A DNA stretch of 64,000 bases from Synechococcus sp. PCC 7502 (GTDB lineage: Bacteria > Cyanobacteriota > Cyanobacteriia > Pseudanabaenales > Pseudanabaenaceae): contig NC_019702.1 in NCBI RefSeq assembly GCF_000317085.1, forward strand, positions 1,456,394 to 1,520,393, in the 5' to 3' direction. The position numbers were made by a program, and so were the translations under genes. Positions within the stretch are counted from its first letter, which is position 1, and every line of letters begins with the position of its first letter. The notes under the pieces were generated by a model. The model saw nothing but the letters and a program-made list of their open reading frames with translations. It did no database searches and was not told the origin of the DNA. Below are positions 8,698 through 18,200 of the stretch, piece by piece.

Positions 8698-9407
8698 AAC
8701 AGGCTCTATAGAAGGTATTAAATAAAATGGCGATCGCCCCGTAATAAATCAACAAAGCAGTTTCGTTTCCGGGGAAAGGAACCCACCATTGGGCTATAAA
8801 AGATAGACCAAAAGGAATCGCCGCCCAAAACATCCACGGTCTTCTTCTCCCCCATCTCGTTCGAGTTTTATCCGTTAATACACCAACTATGGGATCGTTA
8901 ACAGCATCCCAGATTTTACTTACAGCTAAAATAGCTCCTGCAATGCCCGGTCTAATGCCAGCGACATCGGTAAAAAAGGGCAAAAGAAAAAATATTAGAA
9001 TGTTGGCTGTTATTGAAGTGCCAAAATCGCCTGCCCCATAGGCAAGCTTGGTAGTAAAACTTAGTTTTTCAGAATTTTCCTCTGTTATTATTCGCTTTGT
9101 CATTATAAGATGCTCCAAATTTCAATAAAAAGGTATTAGAGTTAAAAATATAAATTTGGTGATGTAGAAAAATGAACTTAATTCAATATTTTTCAATATG
9201 CACACTGTCTGGTGATTTATAGTCAAGTGAATGATAATCTTTCTCCTGATTTCAGAGCATTAGGTAGATATTAATTCTTTTTCAAAACGAGTGATCGCTT
9301 TTAACATAATGTCGAGGATATCGACTGCGAATAGCATTTTAACGAACTCAGCGGTTGCTGGTAACACATGTGGAATAGGGGGAAGTGGAAATTGATGATT
9401 TTAAGAG

Positions 9408-10457
9408 TCAATTATCCTTCGGTAATAGTTGAAGCAACGATTCAGGAAGTACACGATTTAAGAAAACTGCAATTGAATTGGAATTTTTCTGGTACTGCAT
9501 CCCAGCCAAAATTATTAAAACGCCGACAAAGGAAGTTGCAATCGGAAACAATAGTGAATCGCGAAATACTGAATAGGAAAGATGTCCGAGATAACCGATA
9601 GTTCCCATAGCCCCGAAGATGACAAATATGCGCCGTCTGAGTAAGATAGAGAGAATAATCAAAAACAGATTGATTAGAAAGTAAAGGAAGCGTTCCCATT
9701 CGCCACCGCTATTCATAAACGTTAAACCTCCCCAAAAAGCCATCATTCCAGACAGGTAGAGCCAAAAGGCAAAGTCTCCCTGACTTCGGCGGATGCGCCT
9801 ATCGATGAGAAAAGCAATAATGATATTGGCAATACCAAACCAGAAAGAAACAAGGCACCGTTCATTCCAAGTGAAATAATCCTTCCCAAAAAGCAGAGGC
9901 GTTAAATCCATTGACATGTACCACAGCGAGTATGCAATCGGTAGCGTCAGGAATGCAAAACGAATCCACCAGAGAGCAAATAATCCTGCGAGAATTGTAC
10001 CCATTTCCATGTAAAACCAACTAGCTTTTACCCAGATATGGTAGTTTTCATAGCTGCCTGGATCGCCGTTGGGCCAAATACCTGTCATCCGCTGAAAGCC
10101 ATAAATCGCAAGCGGTACCATGAACACGGCAATAGTGGTTAACAATCCACCTGGAATTTTTAAACCCCGAGCAAACCACATACGAAAACCCGCAAGAGCA
10201 AAAATTAGCAAATAGACACAAGCCAGGGTCAAAATACCCTGACCACCAAGTTTTTCCCAGGCGGAAGTGAGGCAGAAAAACATCCCAAAGATGACGACCA
10301 AAGCTCCGAAGTAGTAAGCCACATTGGCAAAATTAAATTGCGGTATGTGCCTTTTCCGTTCTTGCCAACCTTGCCAGAGTTGTTCAGCTATATCCGCATC
10401 GATCAAATCATCGTTAATTGCCCAATCCAGATCCTCTCGTTCAATTTTCATAGCCAT
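9408..10457 (-). CDS. DUF2157-like multi-pass membrane protein
   Basis: A 349-residue protein. A soluble N-terminal helical stretch (EREDLDWAINDDLIDADIAE, residues 5-24) precedes about ten hydrophobic segments starting near residue 45 (ANVAYYFGALVVIFGMFF). This layout resembles DUF2157 membrane proteins of unknown function. It lies 80 bp downstream of the secreted protein gene at 10538-11158, probably in the operon led by the 53-residue peptide gene. The 289 bp between its end and the transporter start at 9118 hold no recognisable gene. Confidence 0.65.
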   Translation of the reverse strand: MAMKIEREDLDWAINDDLIDADIAEQLWQGWQERKRHIPQFNFANVAYYFGALVVIFGMFFCLTSAWEKLGGQGILTLACVYLLIFALAGFRMWFARGLKIPGGLLTTIAVFMVPLAIYGFQRMTGIWPNGDPGSYENYHIWVKASWFYMEMGTILAGLFALWWIRFAFLTLPIAYSLWYMSMDLTPLLFGKDYFTWNERCLVSFWFGIANIIIAFLIDRRIRRSQGDFAFWLYLSGMMAFWGGLTFMNSGGEWERFLYFLINLFLIILSILLRRRIFVIFGAMGTIGYLGHLSYSVFRDSLLFPIATSFVGVLIILAGMQYQKNSNSIAVFLNRVLPESLLQLLPKDN

Positions 10458-10522
10458 ACAATTATTCTCATTCCAAAATAAATTAACAAAGAAAAACGGT
10501 CATTTTGAGATCGATATTAACA

Positions 10523-10544
10523 AAAGTGATATAAAGCTCACTTT
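10523..10544 (-). terminator. Hairpin between two minus-strand genes
   Basis: AAAGTGA (10523-10529) and TCACTTT (10538-10544) form a 7-bp perfect stem with an 8-nt loop, covering the stop codon of the upstream gene. It may attenuate transcription into the DUF2157-like gene. There is no clear U tract on the minus strand, so a protein-binding palindrome is an alternative. Confidence 0.35.
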
Positions 10545-11158
10545 ATCGAATTGAGTAAATGAGGAATTTGCTGAATGATGGATTCAAGAACTTTAGGATC
10601 CGTTGAAGAAATACGCACGTTGATGTACTTACCTTGCTTAGCGGTTGTCAGAATTACTGAATTAAAATCTGCTCCGTTAAAAGAGTATCGTAATGGTATA
10701 TAGAGAAATGTTTGATTCCCAATTTTCCTCGTGGTTAGGGAATCAAATTGCACATTTTGGTATCTGCCATTCTGTTCAGAAATCTGAATATTAGAAATTT
10801 GCCTTTTTATTTCCGCATAGACATTATCATCAATGGCACCGGAGATGTCACTTCTTCCCAAAGTAAAAAAATAGACATCCATTAGAGACAAATCAAAATA
10901 ATCGCGATACCATTTTGCGCTATACCCTAAACCGGTAGAGGTTGTTTCCCAGTCAGTAAATTTTATAAACTTCAGTCCTGCCACTTCTGGATTTAACCTA
11001 GCTATTGTCTCTAATTCTTGTTTGAGACCACCATTTGCAACCAAATCAAGGTTATTAATTTTAGGCTTCATTTCCTCTATTGCCAGAGTGGATGAAGTGA
11101 GAGAAAGAGAACAAGAAATTAGCAATAGTAGAGTAATTAAACTCAGTTTATTTTTCAT
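10538..11158 (-). CDS. Exported protein of unknown function
   Basis: A 206-residue protein with a Sec-type signal peptide (KNKLSLITLLLLISCSLSL, probable cleavage after SSTLA near residue 26). The mature part is polar with alternating beta-like stretches and no cysteines. No family is recognised. The 53-residue exported peptide gene ends 30 bp upstream (11189), so the two are probably co-transcribed from the promoter region holding the FNR-type boxes at 11418-11458. Confidence 0.6.
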   Translation of the reverse strand: MKNKLSLITLLLLISCSLSLTSSTLAIEEMKPKINNLDLVANGGLKQELETIARLNPEVAGLKFIKFTDWETTSTGLGYSAKWYRDYFDLSLMDVYFFTLGRSDISGAIDDNVYAEIKRQISNIQISEQNGRYQNVQFDSLTTRKIGNQTFLYIPLRYSFNGADFNSVILTTAKQGKYINVRISSTDPKVLESIIQQIPHLLNSIK

Positions 11159-11188
11159 AATAAATACCTCATGAATATATTTAATGAA

Positions 11189-11350
11189 TTATCGGTAAAC
11201 TTCCATCATTCTGGCGAAATCTGCCCAAGAATATGAATATTGAGGCAGATAATTACGATCAATTTTTTGCTTGCTTTCAAACACTTTAGCGGCGATCGTC
11301 CCCCCCGCCAAACCAAAGAACAATAATAAAATTAAAACTTTAACTTTCAT
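11189..11350 (-). CDS. Small exported/membrane peptide (53 residues), first gene of operon
   Basis: The frame starts MKVKVLILLLFFGLAGG, an N-terminal hydrophobic signal or anchor, followed by a 33-residue tail containing KQKIDRNYLPQYSYSWADFARMM. Its shape (signal plus short Ser/Asp/Phe/Arg tail) resembles the 60-residue peptides at 13373-13555 and 24592-24774, though sequence identity is low. It heads an operon with the exported protein at 10538. Two FNR-type palindromes lie 68-108 bp upstream. Function unknown. Confidence 0.5.
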   Translation of the reverse strand: MKVKVLILLLFFGLAGGTIAAKVFESKQKIDRNYLPQYSYSWADFARMMEVYR

Positions 11351-11417
11351 AGTTGACATCTCTAACTCGTTGACATCATCCTAAAGTTATTAACTATGAA
11401 GAGTAAATTAGGTAATT

Positions 11418-11458
11418 TTGATATAGATCAAAAAAACGATATTTTTGACTTAAATCAA
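11418..11458 (-). promoter_or_regulatory. Two Crp/Fnr-type binding sites
   Basis: TTGATATAGATCAA (11418-11431) is a perfect FNR box (TTGAT-N4-ATCAA). TTGACTTAAATCAA (11445-11458) differs at one position. They lie upstream of the 53-residue peptide operon, with centres 27 bp apart, and the second overlaps the 3' end of the adjacent Crp/Fnr regulator gene. That regulator carries the E..SR recognition residues expected to read TTGAT, so local regulation is a strong inference. Confidence 0.65.
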
Positions 11459-12039
11459 ACTTTATTCCTTCTCCTTTTCTTAGCACGCAGGCGACTTAAT
11501 GTTTCTTGACTAATTCCCAAATAGGAAGCCAAATACCCTAGATTTACTCTCTCTGCAATGTCTGGATGTTCTAGTAAGATAGATTCATATCGCTCTTTCG
11601 CAGATTGAACTTGAAATGATGTGACTCGATTTTGCAAGGATGTGTAATACTCTTCTAAAAGACGGCGATTTATATCTATCCAAATTGAATCTTTATCTAA
11701 TAAGTATTGCAATCCTCCATAACTTAGCGATAAAAGTTGGCTATCGCTGAGAGTAATCATGCTTATATCACTTGGCTGACGATAGGAAAAGCTAAAATAG
11801 GGAACTGCGAAGTGATTAGGAAAACTAAACCACTGGGTTACTTCCTTATCATCATTTTTCTTAAAGGAACGAATCACTCCTTCTAATACAAAATAAATTT
11901 GGTCAGAAACCTCTCCTTCTCTAAGGAGATATACATCTTTGGGTAATATTTCATGTTTTAGTACTTGTTTCAAATCTCTCTGTTGAGCTAGGCTAAGCAT
12001 CGCTAAGGAATTAAGTCTTTGAATTAGCGTTTCGTGCAT
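11455..12039 (-). CDS. Crp/Fnr-family transcription regulator without Fe-S cysteines
   Basis: A 194-residue protein. Residues about 20-115 form the cyclic-nucleotide-binding-like beta barrel (LREGEVSDQIYFVLEGVIRSF). The C-terminal helix-turn-helix is YLASYLGISQETLSRLRAKKRR. The recognition helix carries E..SR as in FNR, which contacts TTGAT half sites. There is no N-terminal Cys cluster, so it is not an oxygen sensor of the FNR type, and the cAMP-contacting residues of CRP are not evident. It probably controls the neighbouring peptide-led operon through the 11418-11458 sites. The 217 bp upstream hold no gene. Confidence 0.8.
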   Translation of the reverse strand: MHETLIQRLNSLAMLSLAQQRDLKQVLKHEILPKDVYLLREGEVSDQIYFVLEGVIRSFKKNDDKEVTQWFSFPNHFAVPYFSFSYRQPSDISMITLSDSQLLSLSYGGLQYLLDKDSIWIDINRRLLEEYYTSLQNRVTSFQVQSAKERYESILLEHPDIAERVNLGYLASYLGISQETLSRLRAKKRRRNKV

Positions 12040-12256
12040 AGGGTTTTAAGGTATATCTATAGCAAGCCTAACTAATTTAATAATTTAACTTATTTTTTTA
12101 ATTAAATCACTGAGTTTTCAGAATTCTGAATCGAAAAAACTTCCATTCTCGTGTCTTTAAAGATGTGCAGATAAGGGCTTATAAGATCGGCAAAAACTTT
12201 TTCTCTAAGGAGATATATTAAATCTCATTTCGCTCGCATGATTTCTTATGTCTCTC

Positions 12257-13162
12257 CTATTTTAAGCTTCGATTAAAGAAATCAGTAACCTTAGCGATAT
12301 AAGCTTGTGGGTTAGTGTTAAAGCTTTCAGGGTGTACTTTGGCATTGGTCTCCCAGTATTCTGCTTGGGGGTATGCAGCTTTGAGGTTGTATGCATTTTC
12401 TATTGGAGTATAGGGGTCAATCTTGCTATGTATGATCAAAACAGGTCGTGGGGAAATGCGACTGATTTCTTGCACAGGTTTAGATAAAGTGGGATCGTAT
12501 CCAGTAAATAAGTGTCCAAACATCATCGTAGAGGGCAGAAATATCTCTGGTAAGCCACCCGAAGCTGATTGCCAATGTTTTTGCATAATTGGATAAACTT
12601 CAGCGTAGCCACTGTCTGTAACAATTGCAGCAATGTCTTTATCTTCCACAGCAGCTCCGATGACACTGGCAGAACCCAATGATACTCCCAAAGCTCCGAT
12701 CTTTTGCGGTTTGAAGCCCTTTTGCTTGAGCCAGTTTACGGCGGCAATAACATCCCTTCGTTCTGTGATACCAAAGGTAATCCGTGAATCGGAGCTTTGC
12801 CCGTGTCCGCGCAAATCTATCATCAGAATAGAAAACCCTTGACGGTTCATTTCTGCCCCAAACTCGGAAAATTTATCCGCAAATTCATGGGTGCGGCTAG
12901 AATTTAAACCATGTACTAAGATTACGACTTTATCTGATTTTTGAGATTTGATATACCACCCTACAATCTCTTTCCCATCAGATGTCATTATCTTTACATC
13001 TTCAGGATTAGAGTTAAAAACAGAAATTTTCTTAGGGTCAAATACTCTTACTGCTGTAGAAAGTTTATCACCTGCGATCGCAGAAATTCCTAAATACCCA
13101 ATAACTAAAACAGATGAGATAATAGCAACTACTTTAACAAGAACTTTAATATTTCTATTCAT
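12257..13162 (-). CDS. Alpha/beta hydrolase, membrane-anchored or exported
   Basis: A 301-residue protein with an N-terminal hydrophobic segment (VVAIISSVLVIGYLGISAI) and an alpha/beta hydrolase core: HGLNSSR oxyanion region, MIDLRGHGQS, nucleophile elbow GVSLGSAS, Asp in HSKIDPYTP and a C-terminal His in KVHPESF. It resembles serine hydrolases and peptidases of the YfhR/BAAT-like group. Substrate unknown. It is the second gene after the 60-residue exported peptide at 13373-13555 (210-bp gap), matching the pattern of a peptide gene leading hydrolase or peptidase genes at 24.7-21.1 kb. Confidence 0.75.
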   Translation of the reverse strand: MNRNIKVLVKVVAIISSVLVIGYLGISAIAGDKLSTAVRVFDPKKISVFNSNPEDVKIMTSDGKEIVGWYIKSQKSDKVVILVHGLNSSRTHEFADKFSEFGAEMNRQGFSILMIDLRGHGQSSDSRITFGITERRDVIAAVNWLKQKGFKPQKIGALGVSLGSASVIGAAVEDKDIAAIVTDSGYAEVYPIMQKHWQSASGGLPEIFLPSTMMFGHLFTGYDPTLSKPVQEISRISPRPVLIIHSKIDPYTPIENAYNLKAAYPQAEYWETNAKVHPESFNTNPQAYIAKVTDFFNRSLK

Positions 13163-13372
13163 AGATTATAACTAAAAAATATTTCTGGAATTTTGATATT
13201 TTATTGAATATATTCACTTGGGTGCTTTACAGACATTTAAGACATTTAAAAGAGAGTAATTTCTGTAATAGGGAAGTTAGAAACGCTGTTGAATATTGTG
13301 ATCAAGTCGGACTGTATACTCTAGTTTCTGCCCATATTAGCTTTTTATTGCGATCCCCCACTGGGAAATACC

Positions 13373-13555
13373 TTAAAAACTACTTAAAGCTCTACCCAAA
13401 TCGCTTAATGAGAATGAATTTCTCCCTTCCCAAGTACTTAAGCTATTATCATCTCGAACATTTTGTTGGCTGCCATAGGCATTAATTCCAAAATACATTG
13501 ATGTTGAGGTTATCATTAATAACATCACCACATTAAATACTAAATTCCTGTGCAT
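13373..13555 (-). CDS. 60-residue exported peptide (paralogue of 24592-24774)
   Basis: The ATG is set by a GGAGG six bases upstream. A signal or anchor segment (residues 5-29, ending near INAYGSQQ) is followed by a 30-residue polar tail ending SLSDLGRALSSF. The paralogue at 24592 has the same length and nearly the same tail (NSLSTWE, RNSFSLSD, GRA). Both are preceded by an almost identical leader of about 100 bp. The conserved tail suggests a secreted or periplasmic peptide. It heads the transcription unit of the hydrolase at 12257. Function unknown. Confidence 0.65.
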   Translation of the reverse strand: MHRNLVFNVVMLLMITSTSMYFGINAYGSQQNVRDDNSLSTWEGRNSFSLSDLGRALSSF

Positions 13556-13561
13556 ATATAT

Positions 13562-13660
13562 CCTCCACTATGTGAAGTAACTTTGATGTCATTACAATCT
13601 CAGAGTTTCTTCGTAGGATAGGCTCAGATTTAAGTTCACTTTTGTGCTCACTTTTACGCA
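13562..13660 (-). promoter_or_regulatory. Conserved promoter leader of exported-peptide gene 1
   Basis: This segment is nearly identical to 24786-24880, upstream of the paralogous peptide gene. The distal part (13622-13656), read on the minus strand, contains tandem 12-bp units: AAAAGTGAGCAC, AAAAGTGAACTT, AAATCTGAGCCT. The same array precedes the TPR gene at 20874-20907. Tandem direct repeats of this kind are typical sites for OmpR- or NarL-type regulators. Confidence 0.6.
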
Positions 13661-13675
13661 CTGTCGCTATGTTAT

Positions 13676-14320
13676 TTACATTTTGGCGAGAGATCCGATC
13701 GAGGTAGCTAAGATGGCAATTTGAGTGCGGTTGCGCAAATTTAACTGGCTTAAAATGCTAGTAATATGATTTTTAACCGTTCTAGGGGAGATGTGGAGCT
13801 TATTAGCAATCTCCTCATTGTTGACACCCGTAGCTATGAGTTTTACTATTTCTTGTTCTCTGGGCGTAAGCTTATCCAAGTCGCTTGTCGCTACCTCTGA
13901 AATATCAGGAATTCGGGCAATTACCTTCCTACCCAAATTCAAATCCAGATGCATATACCCTCGATAAACAGCCTGAATTGCAAACGTTAACTCTTCAGGT
14001 GGGGTATTTTTTAAAATATAACCTGATGCCCCATATTTTAGTGCCTGTGAGATATATTCATCCGTCTCATCAATTGTGAGAATTAAGACTTTGATCGGAC
14101 CTGAGAGATTGCAAATCCGTCTTGTCGCTTCTACCCCATCCATATGCGGCATTTGAATATCCATTAGTATGATATCTGGTTGGAGGAGTTCTGCTTGGGT
14201 AATAGCTAACATGCCATTTTCTGCCTCGCCCACAATTTCTAAAGAAGATTCATCTCCAAGGGAAATTCTCAAAGCGCGACGAATGAAAGCATGATCGTCT
14301 ACAAGTAAAATGCGAATCAT
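13676..14320 (-). CDS. NarL/FixJ-type response regulator
   Basis: A 214-residue protein. The receiver domain (1-120) has LLVDDHAFIR, the phospho-acceptor Asp in ILMDIQMPHMDG, and the conserved Thr and Lys (LILT; ILKNTPPEEL). The C-terminal LuxR-type HTH has LTPREQEIVKLIATGVNNEEIANKL and SPRTVKNHI. No cognate histidine kinase is adjacent. The region upstream (14395-14450) holds several AGTCC/GGACT half sites that may be autoregulatory. It could control the nearby peptide operons, but this is only positional inference. Confidence 0.85.
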   Translation of the reverse strand: MIRILLVDDHAFIRRALRISLGDESSLEIVGEAENGMLAITQAELLQPDIILMDIQMPHMDGVEATRRICNLSGPIKVLILTIDETDEYISQALKYGASGYILKNTPPEELTFAIQAVYRGYMHLDLNLGRKVIARIPDISEVATSDLDKLTPREQEIVKLIATGVNNEEIANKLHISPRTVKNHITSILSQLNLRNRTQIAILATSIGSLAKM

Positions 14321-14394
14321 CGGAGTTACCTATCCAGTTATGAGATATCACCTAAGTTGCCTAAGCATAGCTGTTGCTAAAAAATCAAACAAGT

Positions 14395-14450
14395 AGCAAT
14401 AGTCCTAAATGCACCTAGGACTTTAGTCCCATTTTATTAAGGACTCAGGC
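14395..14450. promoter_or_regulatory. Repeated AGTCC/GGACT half sites
   Basis: AGTCC and GGACT occur four times within about 50 bp (AGTCCTAAATGCACCTAGGACT, interrupted by a central spacer, then TTAGTCCC and AAGGACT) between the divergent NarL- and CheY-type regulator genes. A related pair (GGACTTAA and TTAGTCCTAG) lies at 20949-20990, upstream of the TPR gene. They are candidate regulator sites, with no direct proof. Confidence 0.35.
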
Positions 14451-14512
14451 TTCATGTTTTATCAGGTTTTCAACTATAGGATTGGCAGGTAAAAAGTAAG
14501 AGGTGTAATTCT

Positions 14513-14914
14513 ATGTCCAAGATTTTAGTGGTTGAAGATAGTCAAGCTCAAAGAGAAACTATTATAAATATCCTTAAAAGTCATAAATTTGAGATTGCCA
14601 CGGCTAAAAATGGGGTGGAGGCGATCGCTCAAGCTAAATCTATCCAACCAGATGTGATCATTTTAGATATCGTAATGCCAGGGATGAATGGTTATGAAAT
14701 CTGTCGACAACTTAGGGATAATCCTTTAACCAGTCATATTAGGATTGCGATCTGCTCTACTAAGTCAACAAAAGTTGATCGCTATTGGGGATTCAAGCAA
14801 GGGGCAAATGCCTATATCATTAAGCCTTTTTCAACTAAAGATTTAGTTGACACTGTACATGAGCTACTTCCTTCCCAATCAAGGAATAGGCAAAAAGTCG
14901 ATCCCTATAATTAA
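14513..14914 (+). CDS. CheY-like single-domain response regulator
   Basis: A 133-residue receiver domain: KILVVEDSQAQRE, phospho-acceptor Asp in VIILDIVMPGMNGYEICRQLR (near residue 51), Ser in CSTKST and Lys in YIIKPFSTKDL. There is no output domain. It is of the kind (PilH/PatA-partner-like) that acts in phosphorelays or motility. It is divergent from the NarL-type regulator and 328 bp upstream of the cyclase-STAND gene, so a joint signalling role is plausible but unproven. Confidence 0.85.
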   Translation: MSKILVVEDSQAQRETIINILKSHKFEIATAKNGVEAIAQAKSIQPDVIILDIVMPGMNGYEICRQLRDNPLTSHIRIAICSTKSTKVDRYWGFKQGANAYIIKPFSTKDLVDTVHELLPSQSRNRQKVDPYN

Positions 14915-15242
14915 GCTAGATATTATAAATACAAGCTCATTTAATGTTTAATATCGCACTGGGAACGGAGCAAGGTAAAATTGCGTTAGTCGAAAATTTC
15001 TTTAATAGATTGCTAATGTCATAATTTATTGCAGCTCCATTTTGAAATACCCAGTTAGCTGAATTAGGCGATAGTCCTGCCTCAAATCCTAATAATTGGG
15101 GTAAAATTCTTTCGAGGTTGGTTATTATTCTTTTAAGATAAAAGAGGCTTTAAGGAAATTCAAAAATGCCAAAACTCCTATCTACTGGGGCATACCAAAT
15201 AGAAAGGCTTGGGAAAAGTTGAGAATAAATTAAGTAACAGCT
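14915..15242. other. Intergenic region without an intact gene
   Basis: No credible ORF is seen on either strand. Short stretches such as LAELGDSPASNPNNWGK (plus strand, near 15055-15110) look like protein-coding remnants, but I cannot assign a family. The promoter of the cyclase-STAND gene should lie near the 3' end of this region. Confidence 0.3.
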
Positions 15243-18200
15243 ATGTCAAACTCTTTAAAGGCATCGTTAGAAGGATTAGAGATTATCAATCGAGCGCGTC
15301 TGAGACATGGTTGGACTAAAACCAGAAGTGCGGCTTGGTGGATGAAAGCCGATGTTTCACAGATCACATTGAGAAGATTTTGGAGTGGTGAGAAGGTAAG
15401 GCGTGATAATTTTATCGCCATCTGTGATGCGGTAGGTATTAAAGATTGGCAGGCGATCGCAGTGCCTGTTGAAGAGCTGATTGCAGAAATCTATGAATCC
15501 ACAATTTCAGCAAAAGTAAGTATGGCTAAGGAAATAAGTCTAACTGAGACAAAAAGAAATTTAGCAGCAATTGTGTTTACGGATATTCAAGGATTTACTG
15601 CGCATTTAGAAAATCATGAAGAGCAAGCATTAACAGCAATTGCCCGCGATTTTCAAATGATGACCGATATTTGTCAAAGCTTTGAAGGGCAAGTCTTAAA
15701 GTCCACAGGTGATGGTTTACTGCTCTATTTTACGAGTGCGATCGCTGCCGTTGCCTGCGCCTTAGAAATTCAAGAATCACTGGTGAAATTCTCTGAAACT
15801 ATTTCAGATTCCATATCAGAACTTATCCTCGCGCATCGCATAGGCATCCATCTAGGGGATGTATTTTTTAGCGATGGTGATGTGATGGGGAATGGGGTAA
15901 ATATTGCTTCTAGGATTCAAAATGAAGCAGAACCCGGCGGCATCTGCATATCGCAAACAGTCTATGATGTTGTTAAGCATACCCTATCCTTAAAAGCAAA
16001 TTATCTGGGGGCAAGGGAATTAAAGAATATCTCAGAAGCAGTACCCATCTACGAAATTCTCCTTGTTTCCCAAGAGGCAAGAGCGAGAAATAGAGAACAA
16101 GTTAAGTTATCTACAACTAAGCTGCGAGCAGATATAAAGCAAGTTTTTCATCAAAGCCAAGATTGGGGAGAAGCTCCTGATGTTTCAGATTTTTATGGGC
16201 GCGATCGCGAAATATCACAATTAGAAAGTTGGATAATTAATGATCGCCACAAATTAATTGCTATCCTAGGTATGGGCGGAATTGGCAAAACTACTATAGC
16301 CGTGGCAGTTGCCGATCAGGTATCCACTCACTTTGACTGTTTAATCTGGCGCAGTTTGCGAAATGCACCACCTGTGGATCAATTATTAAGCGATTTATTG
16401 TTATCGCTTTCCACCGAGCAATTAAACGAAACTGAAGGCTTCGATCAAAAATTGTCGCGCGTGACAAGATATATTCAAGATCGTCGCTGCTTATTGGTCT
16501 TAGATAACCTAGAGTCGATTTTGAGCGAGGATGAAAGAGGGAGATATCGAAGCGGATATGAAGGCTATGCCGAATTGGTGAGATGTTTCGCCGAGACCAG
16601 ACATCAGGGTTGTTTAGTCTTTACTGGTCGGGAGCCACCGTTGGAGTTATCTAGGTTTAATAGTGCGCGATCTCTTCTGCTGTCTGGAGTGTCAGATGCT
16701 GATGGGAAGAGAATCTGCAATCAAATCGCCGCTCTGGATGCTTCCGAACGAGAATGGCATCAGATTATAACCCACTACGGCGGTAATCCATTAGCATTAA
16801 AGATAGTGGTAGCAGGAATTCGAGATTTATTGGGTGGCGATGTAAGGCAATTTCTAGAATTATTATCCCAAGGCATTTTAGGTTTCCGAGATATTCAAGA
16901 TGTGCTGTCCCGACAATTTGACAGGATTTCTATATATGAACGCGAAGCTATGTATTGGCTAGCGATCGCTAGAGAACCAATTAGCTTTAAGGAATTACAC
17001 GAAGATTTAGTATCTTTAGGATCAAGACAAAAGTTACTAGATACTTTAGAGTCGTTACAGAGGCGATCTTTGTTAGAAACCTCTCATAACTGCTTTAACC
17101 TACAGCCAGTTGTGATGGAATATGTGACAAATTATTTGGTAGAAGAGGTTAGCCAAGAATTATCCCAAGGATTTAAAGCATGGGTGCTGTTTCGGAGTCA
17201 CGCTCTAATTAAAGCTTCTGCGCCAGATTACATTCGTGAAATTCAGGTGCGCTTTATATTAAATCCAATTATTGATCGGATTGGGAACGATTATTTGGGC
17301 GAACTACTTTTACAATTAAAGGCGGGAAGTAAAAAAGACTATGCCGCGGGAAATCTCCTCAACTTACTTGTCCAAGCAGGTACGGATTTGACTAATTATG
17401 ACTTTTCCGATTTGACGATTTGGCAAGCATATTTGCGTGATGTAAATCTTCATTCCACCAACTTCCGTAACTCTAACCTCACTCAATCCACATTCAGAGA
17501 AACTTTTCTCAATATCATTTCTTTATTATTTAGTGCCAATGGAGAATTTCTCGCCACAGGGGATAGCCACGGACAGATCGGACTCTGGCAGGTAAGCAAT
17601 GGTAAGCGCATCTTAGAAATAGACGGACATACAGATATTGTGTTTGCCCTAGCTCTAGCGACGGATGGGAAATACCTAGTCAGTGGTAGCTTAGATCAAA
17701 CTGTGAAATTATGGAATCTCCAAACTGGTAATTGTGAATCTACCTTACTTGATCAGACTGGTGGAATTTCTATGCTGGTACTGAGTCCAGATAATCACTA
17801 TCTTGCCTGTAGTTGCGGCGATCGCTATATTCGTGTGCTTGATTTACTCGAACGACGGGTGATCCACACTTTATCAGGGCATACAAATATTCCTAGAGCG
17901 ATCGCCTTCGATCCCCACAGACCGATCCTTGCCAGTTGTGGGTTAGACAGCACAATTCGAGTTTGGGACTTAAAAACTGGGGTGTGTTTGCAGGTTATAG
18001 CCGATGAAAGCGAACTCTATACCCTTGCCTTCAGTGCCGATGGTAAGTTGCTTGCCACAGGTGGCGAAAATGGGGTCATTAAATTTTGGTCAACTCACAC
18101 TTGGACTTGTCTAAATACCCTAACTGGGCATAGCGATCGGCTTTGGTCAATTAGCTTTAGCCTCGATGGCAGGTTTCTGGCTAGTGCTGGCGATGACCTA

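Larger units (their letters stand above)
7801..8706 (+). mobile_element. IS5-like insertion sequence, copy 3 (906 bp, most complete)
   Basis: Terminal repeats GAGCCTGTTTCATATCT; TATA target duplication at 7797-7800 and 8707-8710, a length supported by frame restoration of the interrupted transporter. It holds the full DDE transposase coding capacity, including the 16 bp (8561-8576) missing from copies 1 and 2. It is the best candidate source element of the family in this window. Confidence 0.92.
6805..9118 (-). pseudogene. GPH-family sugar:cation symporter (MelB-like), split by IS copy 3
   Basis: The N-terminal piece (9118 down to about 8711) gives KLAYGAGDFGTSITANILIF, KIWDAVNDPIVGVLTDKT and RWGRRRPWMF, the GPH family fingerprints. 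The C-terminal piece (about 7796 down to 6805) resumes with CVNLPYTALTPELTQDYDER and the later membrane segments. Deleting the IS and one TATA restores NTFYTCVNLPYTAL, which aligns with the intact relative at 23141-24580. Members import sugars or related solutes with Na+ or H+. No other lesion is obvious, so inactivation is probably recent. Confidence 0.9.

Noticed and set aside
11418-11458. NtcA sites
   Set aside because: The palindromes are TTGAT-N4-ATCAA, not GTA-N8-TAC, so FNR-type recognition fits better.
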